Shown one piece after another: positions 15,542-23,542 of a DNA stretch of 64,000 nt (positions are counted from its first letter, which is position 1; every line of letters begins with the position of its first letter). The position numbers and the translations under genes were made by a program. Origin of the DNA: Streptomyces griseoviridis (GTDB lineage Bacteria > Actinomycetota > Actinomycetes > Streptomycetales > Streptomycetaceae). The DNA lies in contig BMSM01000030.1 in assembly GCA_014649155.1 (NCBI GenBank), positions 1 to 64,000 of the forward strand, read 5' to 3'. The notes below the pieces were generated by a model, which saw only the letters and a list, made by a program, of their open reading frames with translations, was not told the DNA's origin and ran no database searches.

Positions 15542-16465
15542 ATGCGCGGCGTGGCGATGAGGGACACTGGGATTGTGGAAACCGGACACGATCGCGGCGG
15601 TGGCGTACGGCAACTGCGCTATGCGCCGGCCGTGGGATCGGCGTACGGCGTGGAGGTGCTCGACTTCGCCGCGCTGCGCCGGATGGACCCCGAGCGCCGC
15701 CGGGTCCGGCCGCAGCGCCCCGACTTCCACGTCCTCGCCCTGGTCGGTTCGGGCACCGGCGCCCATGAGGCGGACTTCCGGGACCACGCGCTGACGGCGG
15801 GCAGCGTGGTGTGGATCAGGCCGGGCATGGTGCACCGCTGGAGCGACGTCGACACCTGCGACGGCCCGCTCGTCCTCTTCCGTCCCGGCTTCCTGCCCGG
15901 CTTCACCGCTGCGGAGGCGGCCACCCCGGCCGGCTGGGACCTGGACGGCCCGCGCCTCTGTCTCGCCCTGCTCGCCGCCGACCACCTCCGCCGCGAGCAC
16001 GACGCGGCGGTGACCGGCCCGGCCCTGGGCTCGCCCGCGCTCCTCGCGCACCTGCTGGCGGCCCTGCTCCTGCGGGTGCTGCCCGCCCCGCCCGCCCCCG
16101 TGGCACCGGCCGGCGGTCCCACCGCCGTCTTCCGTGCCTACCGTGCCGCCGTGGAGGCCCACTTCGCCACATGGCACCAGGTGGCCGACTACGCCCGCGC
16201 GCTGGGCTATGACGTGCGCACCCTCACCCGCGCCACCCGCGCCGCCACCGGCACCGGCGCCAAGGCATTCCTCGACCAGCGCGTCCTGCTGGAGGCCAAA
16301 CGCCTGCTCGCCCACACCGACCTCCCGGTCGGCGCCTGCGCCCGCCGCCTGGGCTTTCCGGACACCGGCAACTTCACCACCTTCTTCCGCCGGCAGACCG
16401 GCCGGCCGCCGGGGGCCTGGCGCGCGGACCGGCGGTCGACGGCGGCCTTGCAGGAGGGCGCCTGA
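15542..16465 (+). CDS. AraC family transcriptional regulator
   Basis: A 307-residue regulator with an N-terminal cupin-like sensing domain (VLALVGSGTGAHEADFRDH, then IRPGMVHRWSD) and a C-terminal double helix-turn-helix, including RLLAHTDLPVGACARRLGF and TGNFTTFFRRQTGRPPGAWR. ATG at 15542 is preceded by AGGTGG at good spacing; an ATG five codons later is also in frame. It is divergently arranged with an alpha/beta hydrolase, its likely target. It converges on MarR with only 19 bases between the stops. Confidence 0.92.
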   Translation: MRGVAMRDTGIVETGHDRGGGVRQLRYAPAVGSAYGVEVLDFAALRRMDPERRRVRPQRPDFHVLALVGSGTGAHEADFRDHALTAGSVVWIRPGMVHRWSDVDTCDGPLVLFRPGFLPGFTAAEAATPAGWDLDGPRLCLALLAADHLRREHDAAVTGPALGSPALLAHLLAALLLRVLPAPPAPVAPAGGPTAVFRAYRAAVEAHFATWHQVADYARALGYDVRTLTRATRAATGTGAKAFLDQRVLLEAKRLLAHTDLPVGACARRLGFPDTGNFTTFFRRQTGRPPGAWRADRRSTAALQEGA

Positions 16466-16484
16466 CGCCTCGCTCGCCAGGTGC

Positions 16485-16949
16485 TCAAGCCCGTGGTCCC
16501 GGCCCGAGCGGCGTACCGGCCCCGTCCGCCCCGGTGAGCCGGGCGGTCAGCCGCGACAGCAGGGCGACGCACTCGCGCAGCCGCCGCCGCTCCTCGGGGC
16601 TGAAGGTGTCCTGGATGGCGGCGTCCACCGCGTGGGCCCGCCGGGCGCGTTCCTCCCTCAGCCGGGCCCGGCCGGCGTCGGTGATGTGTACCAGGAGCTT
16701 GCGGCCGTCACTCGGGTGCGGCTCGGTGCGCGCCAGCCCGGCGCCGGTCAGGTCCTTCACGGACTTGGCCGCCGACTGGTGCGTGACTCCGCGCCGGTGG
16801 GCGAGGTCGGCCGTGGTGAGAGGGCCGCCCCGGTCGAGGAAGCCGAGGACGGCCGCCTCCCCGGGCGACATGGTGTCCACGATCCGGACGGCCCGGACCA
16901 GCTCCCCGATCGACTGCCGCAGTTCCTCGGCCAGCGTGTCCTCGTCCAT
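16485..16949 (-). CDS. MarR family transcriptional regulator
   Basis: A 154-residue winged-helix regulator. The recognition region LTTADLAHRRGVTHQSAAKS and the wing LARTEPHPSDGRKLLVHIT are typical, with flanking dimerisation helices. It is divergent from a metallo-hydrolase gene across a 163-base region that is unusually AT-rich for this genome and carries tandem repeats with TTGTACAA-like elements, plausible MarR binding sites. That pairing suggests local autoregulation and control of the metallo-hydrolase. The inducer is unknown. Confidence 0.92.
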   Translation of the reverse strand: MDEDTLAEELRQSIGELVRAVRIVDTMSPGEAAVLGFLDRGGPLTTADLAHRRGVTHQSAAKSVKDLTGAGLARTEPHPSDGRKLLVHITDAGRARLREERARRAHAVDAAIQDTFSPEERRRLRECVALLSRLTARLTGADGAGTPLGPGPRA

Positions 16950-16981
16950 GGCCCCAGCTTAGGTAGCTCCGAGAGCCCACT

Positions 16982-17076
16982 TGTACAATTCAGTTGTACA
17001 GTTTAGTTGTGTAGCTTAGTTGTGCAGTTGTGCAGTTGTGCAGTTGTGCAGTTGTGCGGTTGTGCGGTTGTGCGGT
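16982..17076. repeat. Compound tandem repeat in the marR/metallo-hydrolase intergenic region
   Basis: Three imperfect 13-base units (16982-16994, 16995-17007, 17008-17020; form tgtayarttyagt with variants) are followed without a gap by seven 8-base units. Four of those read tgtgcagt (17021-17052) and three read tgtgcggt (17053-17076). All units begin TGT and end GT. The stretch is far richer in A/T than its surroundings. Confidence 0.9.
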
Positions 17077-17112
17077 TCGGCTGTGGGTTTCTCGAACGAA
17101 GGGCGTCATGTC

Positions 17113-17766
17113 ATGCGACTCACCAAGTACGGTCACGCCTGTGTCCGCGTCGAGCGGGACGGCCGCCGCCTGGTCGTCGACCCCGGCGGTCTGACCGACC
17201 CGGCGGCCCTGGACGGCGCGGAGGCCGTCCTGGTCACCCACGAACACTTCGACCACTTCTCCGAGGAGACCCTGCGCCGCGCCGCCGAGGACAACCCGGC
17301 CCTGCGCGTCTGGGCCTGCTCCTCCGTGGCCCGGCAGCTCGACGGGCTCGGCGGCCGGGTCACCGCCGTGGGGGAGGGCGAGGCGTTCGAGGCGGCCGGC
17401 TTCGACGTGCGGGTCCACGGCACCTGGCACGCGCCCCTCCATCCCGACATCCCCCGCGTGCCCAACGTCGGCTTCCTCGTCGACGGCACCCTCTTCCACC
17501 CCGGAGACGCCCTCACCGTCCCCGGCAGCCCCGTCGACACCCTGCTGCTCCCGGTGCACGCCCCCTGGTCCACCATCGGCCACCTGATCGACTACGTCCG
17601 CGAGATCGCCCCGCGCGACGCCTACGCCGTCCACGACGGCGCCCTCAACGGCACCGGCACCGCGATGGTCGGCGGCTTCCTGGGCGACCGGGGCCCCGGC
17701 ACCGGCGCGGCGTACCACCGGCTGGCGGCGGGGGAGTCGGTGGAGATCGGGTCACCGCGGAACTGA
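17113..17766 (+). CDS. MBL fold metallo-hydrolase (UlaG-like)
   Basis: A 217-residue metallo-beta-lactamase-fold hydrolase. The start MRLTKYGHACVRVERDGRR and the metal-binding motif THEHFDHF (His43, His45, Asp47, His48) identify it. Further ligands lie in HGTWHAPLH, LFHPGDALT and PVHAPW. This is the compact L-ascorbate-6-phosphate-lactonase-like branch with no added domains. The substrate is unknown. ATG at 17113 chosen because the in-frame extension upstream only translates the tandem repeat into Cys/Val-rich sequence. Confidence 0.92.
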   Translation: MRLTKYGHACVRVERDGRRLVVDPGGLTDPAALDGAEAVLVTHEHFDHFSEETLRRAAEDNPALRVWACSSVARQLDGLGGRVTAVGEGEAFEAAGFDVRVHGTWHAPLHPDIPRVPNVGFLVDGTLFHPGDALTVPGSPVDTLLLPVHAPWSTIGHLIDYVREIAPRDAYAVHDGALNGTGTAMVGGFLGDRGPGTGAAYHRLAAGESVEIGSPRN

Positions 17767-17778
17767 GGCCACCGCGAC

Positions 17779-18687
17779 CTACGGAGCCGGAGCCAGCGCC
17801 CGCGCCACCCCGCCGATCGCCGCCGGCCCCACCCGGCAGCACCCGCCGATCAGCCGGGCCCCGGCCGCCCGCCAGCCCCGTACCCGCTCCGCGTCGAACG
17901 CGGCCGGGCCGGTCCAGGTCCGGGCGGTGGCGTCCCACGTCTCACCGCTGTTCGGGTAGGCCACGACCGGCTTGCCCGTCACCCGGGCCGCGACCGCGAC
18001 CGCGTGGTCCACGTCCGCCGGGACGCAGCAGTTCACACCGACCGCGATGATCTCCGGCGCGTCCGCCACCAGCGCGAACGCCTCCTCCAGCGGCTGACCG
18101 GCCCGCGTCCGGCCGCCCGCCACGGTGTACGACAGCCAGGCCGGCACCCCGAGACCGCGCACCGCCCGCAGCAGCGCCGCCGCCTCGTCGGCGTCCGGGA
18201 CCGTCTCCAGCGCGAGGACGTCCGGCCGGGCGGCGGCCAGCACCTCCAGGCGGGGGCGGTGGAACCGCTCCAGCTCCGCGACGGTGAGCCCGTAGCGGCC
18301 CCGGTACTCCGAGCCGTCGGCGAGCATCGCCCCATAGGGGCCCGCCGACGCCGCCACCCACAGCGGGCGGGCGGCGCCGGACCCGCGGGCGGCCGTACGG
18401 GCCAGTTCCACACTGAGCGCCATCAGCCCGGCCGCCCGCTCCCGGCCGGTACCGCGCGCCGCGAACCCCTCGAAGGTCGCCTGGTAACTCGCCGTGATCG
18501 CCACGTCCGCGCCCGCCTCGTAGTACGCGCGGTGCGCGTCGACGACCGCCTCGGGACACTCGTCGAGCAGCCGGGCCGACCACAGCGCGTCGCTCAGGTC
18601 GTGCCCGGCGGCCTCCAGCTGGTTGGACAGGCCGCCGTCGAGGACGAGGGGCCGCGCGGCGAGGGCGTCGGCCAGGTCGGTGGACAT
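17779..18687 (-). CDS. mmuM: Homocysteine S-methyltransferase
   Basis: A 302-residue zinc-dependent methyltransferase that makes methionine from homocysteine, typically using S-methylmethionine. The N-terminal LVLDGGLSNQLEAAG, the ASAGPYG motif, GVNCC and the C-terminal GGCCRVGP provide the three zinc-binding Cys residues. The length is normal. It converges with the metallo-hydrolase and is divergent from the glutamine amidotransferase gene. It is not in the same operon as the sulfur genes at the left edge. Confidence 0.94.
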   Translation of the reverse strand: MSTDLADALAARPLVLDGGLSNQLEAAGHDLSDALWSARLLDECPEAVVDAHRAYYEAGADVAITASYQATFEGFAARGTGRERAAGLMALSVELARTAARGSGAARPLWVAASAGPYGAMLADGSEYRGRYGLTVAELERFHRPRLEVLAAARPDVLALETVPDADEAAALLRAVRGLGVPAWLSYTVAGGRTRAGQPLEEAFALVADAPEIIAVGVNCCVPADVDHAVAVAARVTGKPVVAYPNSGETWDATARTWTGPAAFDAERVRGWRAAGARLIGGCCRVGPAAIGGVARALAPAP

Positions 18688-18861
18688 GCCTGTGACGCTA
18701 ACCGACGACGCGCGGGCGGTGCCGGTCGGCGGTCGAGCGGGGGCCGCACCCCCTGGGCGCCTCGTACGGCGCCCGGCGCAGGGTCCTGCGATGCTGGAGG
18801 GAGGAACGCGCGGACCTGTACGAGGAACGACCGGACAGACGGAACGACCGGGCGGTGGACG

Positions 18862-19704
18862 ATGTGCCGTTGGCTTGCGTACTCGGGCTCCCCGATCCTG
18901 CTGGAGAACATGATCTACAAGCCGGCGCACTCGCTGATCGACCAGAGCCTGCACGCCAAGATGGGCGTCGAGACGACCAACGGCGACGGGTTCGGCGTCG
19001 GCTGGTACGGGACGTCCGGCACGGACGACGGGGGCCCGGCCGTCGTCCGGGAGATCGGCCCCGCCTGGAGCAACCGCAACCTGCGCGAGCTGGCCGGCCA
19101 CGTCCGCTCGCACCTGTTCTTCGCCCACATCCGCGCCTCGACGGGCTCCGCCGTCCAGCAGACCAACTGCCACCCGTTCCGGCACGGCCGCTGGATGTGG
19201 ATGCACAACGGGGCGATCGCCGAGTTCCCGCGCGTACGCCGTGATCTGCTGCTGGCCGTCGACCCGGAGCTGTTCCTGCACATCGAGGGCTCCACCGACT
19301 CCGAGGTGATGTTCTACCTGGCGCTCACCTTCGGTCTGGAACAGGACCCGCCGGGCGCGGTCGCGCGGATGGCCGGCCTGGTGGAGGAGGTCGGCCGGGC
19401 GCACGGCGTGGAGCACCCGCTGCAGATGACGGTCGCCACCACCGACGGGCAGTCCCTCTGGGCGTTCCGCTACTCGACCCAGCGGGCGTCCCGCTCCCTC
19501 TTCTACAGCACCCGCGTCGAAGCCCTCCGCGCCCTCCATCCGGACCTCGCCTTCCTCCGTGACGCCTCTGACGACACCCGCCTCGTCGTCTCCGAACCCC
19601 TCGGCGACCTGCCCGGCATGTGGAACGAGGTCCCGGAGAGCACCTACGGGGTGGTACGGCCCGGAGGGGGGGAACGGCTCCCGTTCGCACCGCGGGTGCC
19701 GTGA
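18862..19704 (+). CDS. Class II glutamine amidotransferase
   Basis: A 280-residue Ntn-hydrolase-type glutaminase of the YafJ/EgtC-like group. The catalytic Cys2 follows Met directly (MCRWLAYSG). Further motifs are NGDGFGVGWYG, FFAHIRASTGSAVQQTNCHP, MHNGAIAEF and STDSEVMFYLAL. It is a stand-alone glutaminase domain with no fused synthetase, so the acceptor is unknown. Ergothioneine biosynthesis genes are not adjacent, which argues against EgtC. Confidence 0.92.
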   Translation: MCRWLAYSGSPILLENMIYKPAHSLIDQSLHAKMGVETTNGDGFGVGWYGTSGTDDGGPAVVREIGPAWSNRNLRELAGHVRSHLFFAHIRASTGSAVQQTNCHPFRHGRWMWMHNGAIAEFPRVRRDLLLAVDPELFLHIEGSTDSEVMFYLALTFGLEQDPPGAVARMAGLVEEVGRAHGVEHPLQMTVATTDGQSLWAFRYSTQRASRSLFYSTRVEALRALHPDLAFLRDASDDTRLVVSEPLGDLPGMWNEVPESTYGVVRPGGGERLPFAPRVP

Positions 19705-19801
19705 CGGGCCCTGCCGCCGAAGGCCGGCTCCGTCGTCGCCCGGTCGCCGGCCCACGTGCCCCGATCGGCCTTCGGCCTTTCGGTTCATGACCGGCGACAG
19801 G

Positions 19802-20665
19802 TCACCGGACCGGTTCGGTGCGCATCGTCCGCGTGCCCGGCGCCGTCAGCAGCGCGAGCTTCTCGGCGGTGCCGGTGCCGGTGCGCGGGGGGAACCAGAG
19901 CAGTCGCTGGCGGCCGTCCTCGCTGAAGAGGTTGAGGCAGTCGAGGTCGAGCAGGCCGACGGCGGGGTGGATGATCCGCTTGCGCTCGTTCCTGCGTACC
20001 TCCACGTCCTGGTCGGCCCAGAGGGTCCGGAACTCCGGCGAGCGCCGCAGCAGTTCGTCCACCAGTTCGGCCGCCTCGGTGTCGCCGGGGCGGCGGCGCC
20101 CGACCGCCGCGCGCAGGTCGGCGACGAACGAGCGGGACTGCGGGGCGTGGTCCTCCAGCGGGTAGATCCGCCGCGCGGCCGGGTCGGTGAACCACCGGTG
20201 GATGAAGCTCGCCGCGCGGCCGCGGTGCGCGGACAGGTCGCCGAGCATCGCGAGGGCGAGCGGGTTCTGGACCAGAACGGTGTGCAGGTCGGTGCTCACC
20301 ATCGCCGGGGTCCCGCCGATGCGGGTCAGCAGGTCGAGCATGGCCGGGTAGACGTGTGACGCCGACCCGCCCCGGTGCGGGACCGGGCGGTTCGCCAGCC
20401 GGTGCAGATGGTCGCGTTCGTCACGGCTGAGGCGCAGGGCACGGGCGAGCGCGGCGAGCATCTGGTCGGAGGGCTGCGAGCCGGCACCGCGCTCCAGCTC
20501 GGTGTAGTACTCCACCGAGGCGCCGGCCAGGACGGCGACCTCGTCGCGCCGCAGACCGGGGACGCGGCGCCGCGGGCCGGGCACGAGCCCGACCTCCTCG
20601 GGGCGGAGCCGCTCGCGTCGTGAACGCAGGAAGCGACCGAGTTCCGCGTACCTCGTGTTCGACAT
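19802..20665 (-). CDS. XRE family regulator with MmyB-like ligand domain
   Basis: A 287-residue regulator. The helix-turn-helix includes GLRRDEVAVLAGASVEYYTELERG, a hallmark of the MmyB-LBD group, and the C-terminal half has VLVQNPLALAMLGD, FVADLRAAVGRR and the final DLDCLNLFSEDGRQRLLWF. These proteins typically sit divergent to a short-chain dehydrogenase that they regulate, as here. ATG at 20665; a GTG two codons upstream is possible. A 14-base direct repeat at 20710 and 20831 may contain its operators. Confidence 0.93.
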   Translation of the reverse strand: MSNTRYAELGRFLRSRRERLRPEEVGLVPGPRRRVPGLRRDEVAVLAGASVEYYTELERGAGSQPSDQMLAALARALRLSRDERDHLHRLANRPVPHRGGSASHVYPAMLDLLTRIGGTPAMVSTDLHTVLVQNPLALAMLGDLSAHRGRAASFIHRWFTDPAARRIYPLEDHAPQSRSFVADLRAAVGRRRPGDTEAAELVDELLRRSPEFRTLWADQDVEVRRNERKRIIHPAVGLLDLDCLNLFSEDGRQRLLWFPPRTGTGTAEKLALLTAPGTRTMRTEPVR

Positions 20666-20709
20666 GGGCACAGCTTCCCCGGGCGGCGCCGCCGGCGCCA
20701 GAGGATGCC

Positions 20710-20844
20710 GTCCCCACCTTCGCCGCAGGCGGGCGGCCGGCCCGGTCCTCGCGGCGTCCCGGCCGCCCGTGCGCCGCCCACGCGGTCGTCACGAACCTCG
20801 CACGTGACGCCGCCGCCTGCCAGGGGGCGGCGTCCCCACCTTCG
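20710..20844. promoter_or_regulatory. Paired 14-base direct repeats in the XRE/SDR divergent promoter region
   Basis: The sequence cgtccccaccttcg occurs exactly at 20710-20723 and 20831-20844. The first copy lies 44 bases upstream of the XRE start and the second 44 bases upstream of the SDR start. This symmetry suggests operator sites for the regulator at both promoters. It is inferred from position and identity only. Confidence 0.55.
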
Positions 20845-20888
20845 GCGGCAACTGCCGCGGGCCCGCGCCGCGCTCCAGAGTGGACGCC

Positions 20889-21650
20889 ATGAACACCGCA
20901 CTCACTGACACACAGACCGGCCCCGGCGCCTCGCCGGCCGCGGGAAGGACGGTGCTGATCACCGGCGGCACGAGCGGGATCGGCGCCGCGACCGCCCGGC
21001 TCCTGCTCGGACGCGGCCACCGGGTCGCCGTCACCGGACGCGACCCCGGCCGGCTCAGGACCTTCCTCGGCGAAGCCGGCCACCCGGACCGCGTCCTCGG
21101 CCTGGTGGCGGACGCCTCCGACCGGGATGCCACGGACACCGCGGTCGCCCGCACCGTGGAACGCTTCGGGGCGCTCGACGCGGCGATCGCGAACGCGGGC
21201 AGCGCGTCCGCGGACCACTTCCGGGCGGGCGGTGCCGGCGTCGTCGACGACGGTGATCCGGAGCTGTGGGCGCCGATGGTGCTCACCAACGTGCTCGGCC
21301 CGGCCCTGCTGGCCAAGGCCGCCCTGCCCCACCTGGAGCAGTCCCGCGGCCGGCTGGTGCTCATCGGCAGCGTGGCCGGGATCAAGAACAGCCCGGGCAA
21401 CCTCTATTCCGCCACCAAGTGGGCCGTGGTCGGTTTCGCCGAGAACCTCCGCCTGCACGCCACGACCCGCGGCGTCGGCGTCACGGTCGTGAACCCCGGC
21501 ATGATCGACACCGCGTTCTGGCACGGCCAGGCGCCCCCCGTCGCGATGGGCCCGGACGCGGTGGCCGAGGCGATCGGGTTCGCGCTCGACCAGCCGGCCG
21601 GCGTCGACCTCAACACGGTGACGATCCGCCCGGTCGGCCAGCCCGTCTGA
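20889..21650 (+). CDS. Short-chain dehydrogenase/reductase
   Basis: A 253-residue NAD(P)-dependent oxidoreductase. The nucleotide-binding motif TGGTSGIG near residue 26, the NAG strand (IANAGSAS), the catalytic Ser in IGSVAGIKNSPGN and the YSATKW active-site Tyr/Lys are all present. The substrate is unknown. It is divergent from an MmyB-type XRE regulator, the usual arrangement for this pair. A fragment resembling the C-terminus of another SDR lies just downstream. Confidence 0.93.
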   Translation: MNTALTDTQTGPGASPAAGRTVLITGGTSGIGAATARLLLGRGHRVAVTGRDPGRLRTFLGEAGHPDRVLGLVADASDRDATDTAVARTVERFGALDAAIANAGSASADHFRAGGAGVVDDGDPELWAPMVLTNVLGPALLAKAALPHLEQSRGRLVLIGSVAGIKNSPGNLYSATKWAVVGFAENLRLHATTRGVGVTVVNPGMIDTAFWHGQAPPVAMGPDAVAEAIGFALDQPAGVDLNTVTIRPVGQPV

Positions 21651-21716
21651 CGCCGGAGGGCGGCGTGCCCGGGGCGCGGTCGGCCCCGCCCGGTCACGAC
21701 AAGGAGGCGGCCCTGG

Positions 21717-21815
21717 CGGCGGTCGACGCGGCGATCGCCGGCTTGCGGGCGTCCGCCTACACCGCCGGCACCGTGCTGCGCGTCGACGGGGGGATCGGAG
21801 AACTCGCGTACTGGC
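21717..21815 (+). pseudogene. Possible remnant of a second SDR C-terminus
   Basis: In one frame this stretch reads ALAAVDAAIAGLRASAYTAG followed by TVLRVDGGIGELAY. The SAYTAGTVLRVDGG segment is the typical last strand of short-chain dehydrogenases. No start or remainder of the domain is found. It is probably a leftover of a duplicated or deleted SDR gene, but chance resemblance cannot be excluded. Confidence 0.4.
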
Positions 21816-21902
21816 GCCGCGCCGCCCCGGCCGGGGGCGAGCCGGTCGCACGCGCGGACACTTCGGCCGGGACCGAACCGACCGGTGCCTACCGTTGCGG
21901 AC

Positions 21903-22373
21903 ATGGAACACACGCACCCGCGCACCCCCGCCGAAGCCGTCGTCCACACCGTCGACCACGTCCTCGCGCTCGCCGCCACCTGGACCCGCTGGGACGGCAC
22001 GCCCGCTCATGCCGACGGCCGGGTTTACACGCCGCACAAGGCGGTCCGCCGGGTCGCCGACCATCTCGTCGACCACCTCGCCGAGCTGGAGGACCGGCTC
22101 GCCGGGCGCGATCCGCTGCCCGACCGCTGGCACGCGTCCGGCAGTACCACCGAGGCGGACCTCGCGCGCTTCACCGGCGAGGATCTCGACGAGGCCCGCA
22201 GCCGGCTCACCCGGCTCGCCCGCGTCTGGGCGAACCGGCTCGACGCGCTCACCGACGAGCAGCTCGACCACTCGCCCGGCGAGGGCTGGAGCTTCCGCGA
22301 ACTCGCCCGGCACCTCACGGAGTCCGTCTACTACGCCGACGCCGTGGGTGATCTGTCGCGCACGCCCCGTTGA
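21903..22373 (+). CDS. DinB/maleylpyruvate isomerase-like four-helix protein
   Basis: A 156-residue, mostly helical protein. The three His-containing helices (TVDHVLAL near the start, HLVDHLAELEDRL, and RELARHLTESVYYAD at the end) resemble the metal-binding pattern of the DinB superfamily. That superfamily includes mycothiol-dependent isomerases and many proteins of unknown function. ATG at 21903 follows at modest spacing from the preceding region; an in-frame ATG at 21885 is an alternative. The family assignment is moderately confident and the reaction is unknown. Confidence 0.75.
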   Translation: MEHTHPRTPAEAVVHTVDHVLALAATWTRWDGTPAHADGRVYTPHKAVRRVADHLVDHLAELEDRLAGRDPLPDRWHASGSTTEADLARFTGEDLDEARSRLTRLARVWANRLDALTDEQLDHSPGEGWSFRELARHLTESVYYADAVGDLSRTPR

Positions 22374-22450
22374 CCTCGCCCCGGCACCCCCCTACCGTGT
22401 CGGCGTTCGTCATGTCAGATGACGTCCGCGATACCGAACGGGGAGCGGAG

Positions 22451-23542
22451 ATGCTCGGTGTGAGGCAGGGGACGCGGGTGTACACGGGCCGGGTGAGGCG
22501 TTCGGGACGGCCATGGGCGGCTGTCGCGGCGGTGGCCGTAGTGCTGGCGGGCGGTGCCGGCGTGCCCGCCGAGGCGCGCGAAGGACAGCCCCCCTCGGGC
22601 GTGGAGCGGTGCGCCGCCGGCACCTGTCACTTCGACGTCGGGCCGGGCACGTACGACGTCCAGGTGCTGCTCGGCGGCGACGCGTCCTCCCGTACGGCGA
22701 TCAGCGGGGAGACCCGGCGGGCCCTGCTGCCGGAGACGGCGGTGGCGGCGGGGGAGCGGGCGGTCCGCTCCTTCACCGTGGACGTGCGCACGCCGGAGGG
22801 TGAGCCCGCCGGGCCGGACGGCACCCCCGGCCTCGACCTGGTCGTCGGCGGGCCGGCGTCCGCCCTGGCCGGCATCCGGGTGACCCCGGCCCGGCACGCC
22901 CGGCAGCTCCTCCTCGTCGGCGACTCCACCGTCTGCGACCAGCCGGGCGAGCCGTACACCGGCTGGGGGCAGCGGCTGCCGCAGTACCTGCGCAAGGGGC
23001 TGTCCGTCGCCAATCACGCCGACTCCGGGGAGAGCACGGTCAGTTACCTGGCCGACCCGCGGATGTGGGCCACGGTCCGGCCGCTGATCCGGCCCGGCGA
23101 CCTGGTGCTGATCCAGCTCGCCCACAACGACAAGACGACCGACGAGGCCACCTACCGGGACAACCTGCGCACCCTGGTCGACGCGGCACGGGCCGAGGGC
23201 GGGCGGCCCGTGCTCGTCACGCCGGTCGTGCGGCGCTGGTTCAACGCCGACGGGACCCTCGACAACGGCACCGCCCTCCTCGTCAACGGCCTCGGCGTCG
23301 ACCACCCCGCCGTGATCCGGTCGCTCGCCGCCGAGGAGGACGTGCCGCTGATCGACCTCACCGCCCGGACCAAGGCGCTCGTCGAGTCCCTCGGCGTCGA
23401 GGAGTCCAAGGCGCTCTACCTCACCGACGAGAAGCGCGACAACACCCACACCTCGGCGTACGGCGCCACCCTTTACGCCGGTCTGGTCCGGGACGCCCTG
23501 CGCGATCTGGGTCTCGTGCCCCGGGGACTCATCCGGCGGTGA
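22451..23542 (+). CDS. Secreted SGNH/GDSL esterase (rhamnogalacturonan acetylesterase-like)
   Basis: A 363-residue secreted protein. A basic start is followed by a hydrophobic segment (AAVAAVAVVLAGGAGVPAEA), then a carbohydrate-associated N-terminal beta domain and an SGNH hydrolase domain. The nucleophile is in LLVGDSTVCD, the oxyanion Gly in ADSGEST, the Asn in QLAHNDKT and the catalytic Asp/His in DNTHTSAYGA. This is the rhamnogalacturonan acetylesterase arrangement, so plant-polysaccharide deacetylation is likely. ATG at 22451 has a purine-rich GGAG upstream. Its stop overlaps the convergent secreted gene by 14 bases. Confidence 0.9.
   Translation: MLGVRQGTRVYTGRVRRSGRPWAAVAAVAVVLAGGAGVPAEAREGQPPSGVERCAAGTCHFDVGPGTYDVQVLLGGDASSRTAISGETRRALLPETAVAAGERAVRSFTVDVRTPEGEPAGPDGTPGLDLVVGGPASALAGIRVTPARHARQLLLVGDSTVCDQPGEPYTGWGQRLPQYLRKGLSVANHADSGESTVSYLADPRMWATVRPLIRPGDLVLIQLAHNDKTTDEATYRDNLRTLVDAARAEGGRPVLVTPVVRRWFNADGTLDNGTALLVNGLGVDHPAVIRSLAAEEDVPLIDLTARTKALVESLGVEESKALYLTDEKRDNTHTSAYGATLYAGLVRDALRDLGLVPRGLIRR

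Noticed and set aside
16982..17076. Tandem repeat as the N-terminal coding part of the metallo-hydrolase
   Set aside because: In-frame translation gives only Cys/Val-rich repeat sequence, and the family start motif MRLTKYGHACV lies downstream at 17113.
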